Positions 62,515-64,000 of a DNA stretch of 64,000 bases are shown here, piece after piece. Below the pieces are notes generated by a model. That model was not told the origin of the DNA. It did not search any database and worked only from the letters and a program-made list of their open reading frames with translations. A program made the position numbers and the translations under genes. The first letter of the stretch is position 1; each line of letters begins with the position of its first letter. The DNA comes from a bacterium (lineage in GTDB: Bacteria > Bacillota > Bacilli > Lactobacillales > Streptococcaceae). The stretch lies in assembly GCA_905221195.1 (NCBI GenBank), contig CAJNCF010000006.1, positions 60,687-124,686 of the forward strand, read 5' to 3'.

Positions 62515-63870
62515 ATGAATCTGAAAGTGAAACAAAAAATACCATTAAAAATAAAGCGCATGGGAATTAATGGTGAGGGAATCGGCTTTTACCAAAAAAC
62601 CTTAGTCTTTGTACCTGGAGCTCTCAAAGGAGAAGATATCTATTGTCAGATTACTTCTATTAAACGCAACTTTGTTGAAGCAAAATTACTAAAGGTTAAC
62701 AAGAAGTCTAAATTTCGAGTTGTGCCAGCTTGTACTATTTACAATGAATGCGGAGGTTGCCAAATCATGCACCTGCATTATGATAAGCAGCTGGAGTTCA
62801 AGACGGACTTGCTTTATCAAGCGCTGAAAAAATTTGCCCCTGCAGGATATGAAAATTATGAAATCCGTCCGACGATTGGTATGCAGGAACCAAAATATTA
62901 CCGTGCCAAGTTACAATTTCAGACTCGAAAATTTAAGAATCAGGTTAAGGCGGGCTTATATGCACAAAACTCTCACTATTTAGTAGAGTTGAAAGACTGC
63001 CTAGTACAAGACAAGGAAACCCAAGTGATTGCTAATCGTCTAGCGGAATTACTTACTTTTCACCAAATTCCAATCACGGATGAGAGAAAAGTTCTAGGTG
63101 TTAGAACTATAATGGTTCGACGAGCAAGAAAGACTGGACAGGTTCAGATTATTATTGTTACAAATCGTCAGCTTAATTTAACCCAACTAGTGAAAGACTT
63201 AGTTAAAGATTTTCCAGAAGTTGTGACAGTAGCTGTGAATACAAATACAGCTAAAACCAGTGAGATTTATGGTGAAAAGACAGAGATTATCTGGGGAGAA
63301 AAGAGTATTCAAGAAGGTGTTCTCGATTATGAATTTTCACTATCCCCTAGAGCTTTCTATCAATTAAATCCTGAACAGACAGAAGTCCTCTATAGCGAAG
63401 CGGTAAAAGCCTTGGATGTTACTAAAGAAGATCATTTGATTGATGCTTATTGTGGTGTTGGAACGATTGGATTTGCCTTTGCAAAGAAAGTTAAAACACT
63501 AAGAGGTATGGATATTATTCCAGAAGCTATTGAAGATGCCAAGCGAAATGCTAAAAGAATGGGATTTGACAACACACATTACGAAGCTGGAACAGCAGAA
63601 GAGATTATTCCTCGTTGGTACAAGGAAGGCTACCGAGCAGATGCTCTTATCGTGGACCCACCACGTACAGGTCTTGATGATCAGTTATTAGATACTATTC
63701 TTACCTATGTACCAGAAAAAATGGTTTATATTTCTTGTAATGTTTCGACCTTGGCTCGTGATTTGGTAAGGTTAGTAGAAGTCTACGATATCCATTATAT
63801 CCAGTCGGTCGACATGTTCCCACATACAGCACGAACTGAGGCTGTTGTAAAATTAATTAAAAAAAAATAG
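62515..63870 (+). CDS. rlmD: 23S rRNA uracil-5 methyltransferase (RumA/RlmD type)
   Basis: 451 residues. N-terminal TRAM domain (about 5-60), iron-sulfur cysteines ([14 protein letters not shown], about 76-89, plus KDCLVQ), SAM site ([15 protein letters not shown] about 316-330), VDPPRTGLD and catalytic Cys in [13 protein letters not shown] (about 406-418). Methylates a uridine of 23S rRNA. Which position cannot be told; streptococci carry two paralogues. Its promoter region now borders attR. Confidence 0.92.
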   Translation: MNLKVKQKIPLKIKRMGINGEGIGFYQKTLVFVPGALKGEDIYCQITSIKRNFVEAKLLKVNKKSKFRVVPACTIYNECGGCQIMHLHYDKQLEFKTDLLYQALKKFAPAGYENYEIRPTIGMQEPKYYRAKLQFQTRKFKNQVKAGLYAQNSHYLVELKDCLVQDKETQVIANRLAELLTFHQIPITDERKVLGVRTIMVRRARKTGQVQIIIVTNRQLNLTQLVKDLVKDFPEVVTVAVNTNTAKTSEIYGEKTEIIWGEKSIQEGVLDYEFSLSPRAFYQLNPEQTEVLYSEAVKALDVTKEDHLIDAYCGVGTIGFAFAKKVKTLRGMDIIPEAIEDAKRNAKRMGFDNTHYEAGTAEEIIPRWYKEGYRADALIVDPPRTGLDDQLLDTILTYVPEKMVYISCNVSTLARDLVRLVEVYDIHYIQSVDMFPHTARTEAVVKLIKKK

Positions 63871-63879
63871 AAAAAGTAG

Positions 63880-63907
63880 TTGACAAGTTTGAAAAAGGCT
63901 GTATAAT
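63880..63907 (+). promoter_or_regulatory. Promoter of the tRNA-Glu unit
   Basis: -35 TTGACA (63880-63885), 16-bp spacer, -10 TATAAT (63902-63907), perfect hexamers typical for stable RNA genes. Confidence 0.85.
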
Positions 63908-63931
63908 AGTAAGAGTTGAAAATACAGCTCA

Positions 63932-64000
63932 GGTCCGTTGGTCAAGGGGTTAAGACACCGCCTTTTCACGGCGGTAACACGGGTTCGAATCCCGTACGGA
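63932..64000 (+). tRNA. tRNA-Glu (anticodon TTC), cut by window end
   Basis: Starts GGTCCGTTGGTCAAGGGG, anticodon arm CCGCC-TTTTCAC-GGCGG with TTC, T-arm CGGG-TTCGAAT-CCCG, and 3' ACGGA; the last bases of the acceptor lie outside the window. Decodes GAA/GAG. Confidence 0.95.

Overview
The window is a piece of a Streptococcus chromosome of the Mitis group (S. mitis / S. oralis / S. pneumoniae relatives). Evidence: AT-rich streptococcal codon use, the host gene order SDR dehydrogenase - ssbB - groES - groEL, a ComX box (com-box) in front of ssbB, and a phage lysin with choline-binding repeats, which fits choline-decorated teichoic acid. All calls are from reading the sequence; no database search was run.

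Region 1 (1-295): end of the SDR gene, the competence promoter of ssbB and the first seven codons of ssbB. Region 2 (about 294-42079): a complete-looking temperate phage of about 41.8 kb inserted into ssbB by a large serine recombinase. Its layout is: integrase, membrane protein, ImmA-type protease and repressor (minus strand), then on the plus strand cro, early/replication genes (Gp157, RuvC-like nuclease, helicase, ERF, SSB, primase-polymerase, VirE-type helicase, iteron origin), small accessory genes, a late regulator, a 1.4 kb non-coding region rich in tRNA-like folds, terminase, portal, a MuF protein with a toxin-like C-terminus, capsid, connector genes, contractile tail (sheath, tube, frameshifted chaperone, tape measure, PBSX-like baseplate genes), fibres, holin and a CHAP/choline-binding lysin. 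The right end carries a regulatory block of palindromes and a phage copy of the ssbB com-box promoter driving an 85-residue unknown protein that ends exactly at attR.

Region 3 (42080-49244): the 3' part of ssbB, groESL with a CIRCE operator, queH, a methyltransferase plus a broken rgg regulator bracketed by direct repeats, a DUF402 phosphatase and recX.

Region 4 (49245-62502): a 13.3 kb satellite prophage (phage-inducible chromosomal island type) between recX and an rlmD-like gene, bounded by a 16-bp direct repeat. It has a tyrosine integrase, an AbiF-type HEPN abortive infection gene with an upstream structured RNA, a divergent repressor/cro switch, a Rha-type regulator, small genes, a replication helicase followed by an iteron origin, a second short tyrosine recombinase, a MuF-like minor head gene and an ArpU-like regulator. 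It has no capsid, tail or lysis module. Region 5 (62515-64000): rlmD-like methyltransferase and the start of tRNA-Glu.

The most interesting signals are the phage-borne ComX promoter at attR, the palindrome array beside it, the origin core shared by the prophage and the satellite despite different iterons, the MuF toxin/immunity-like pair, the tRNA-like cluster upstream of terS, and the AbiF-RNA cassette in the satellite.
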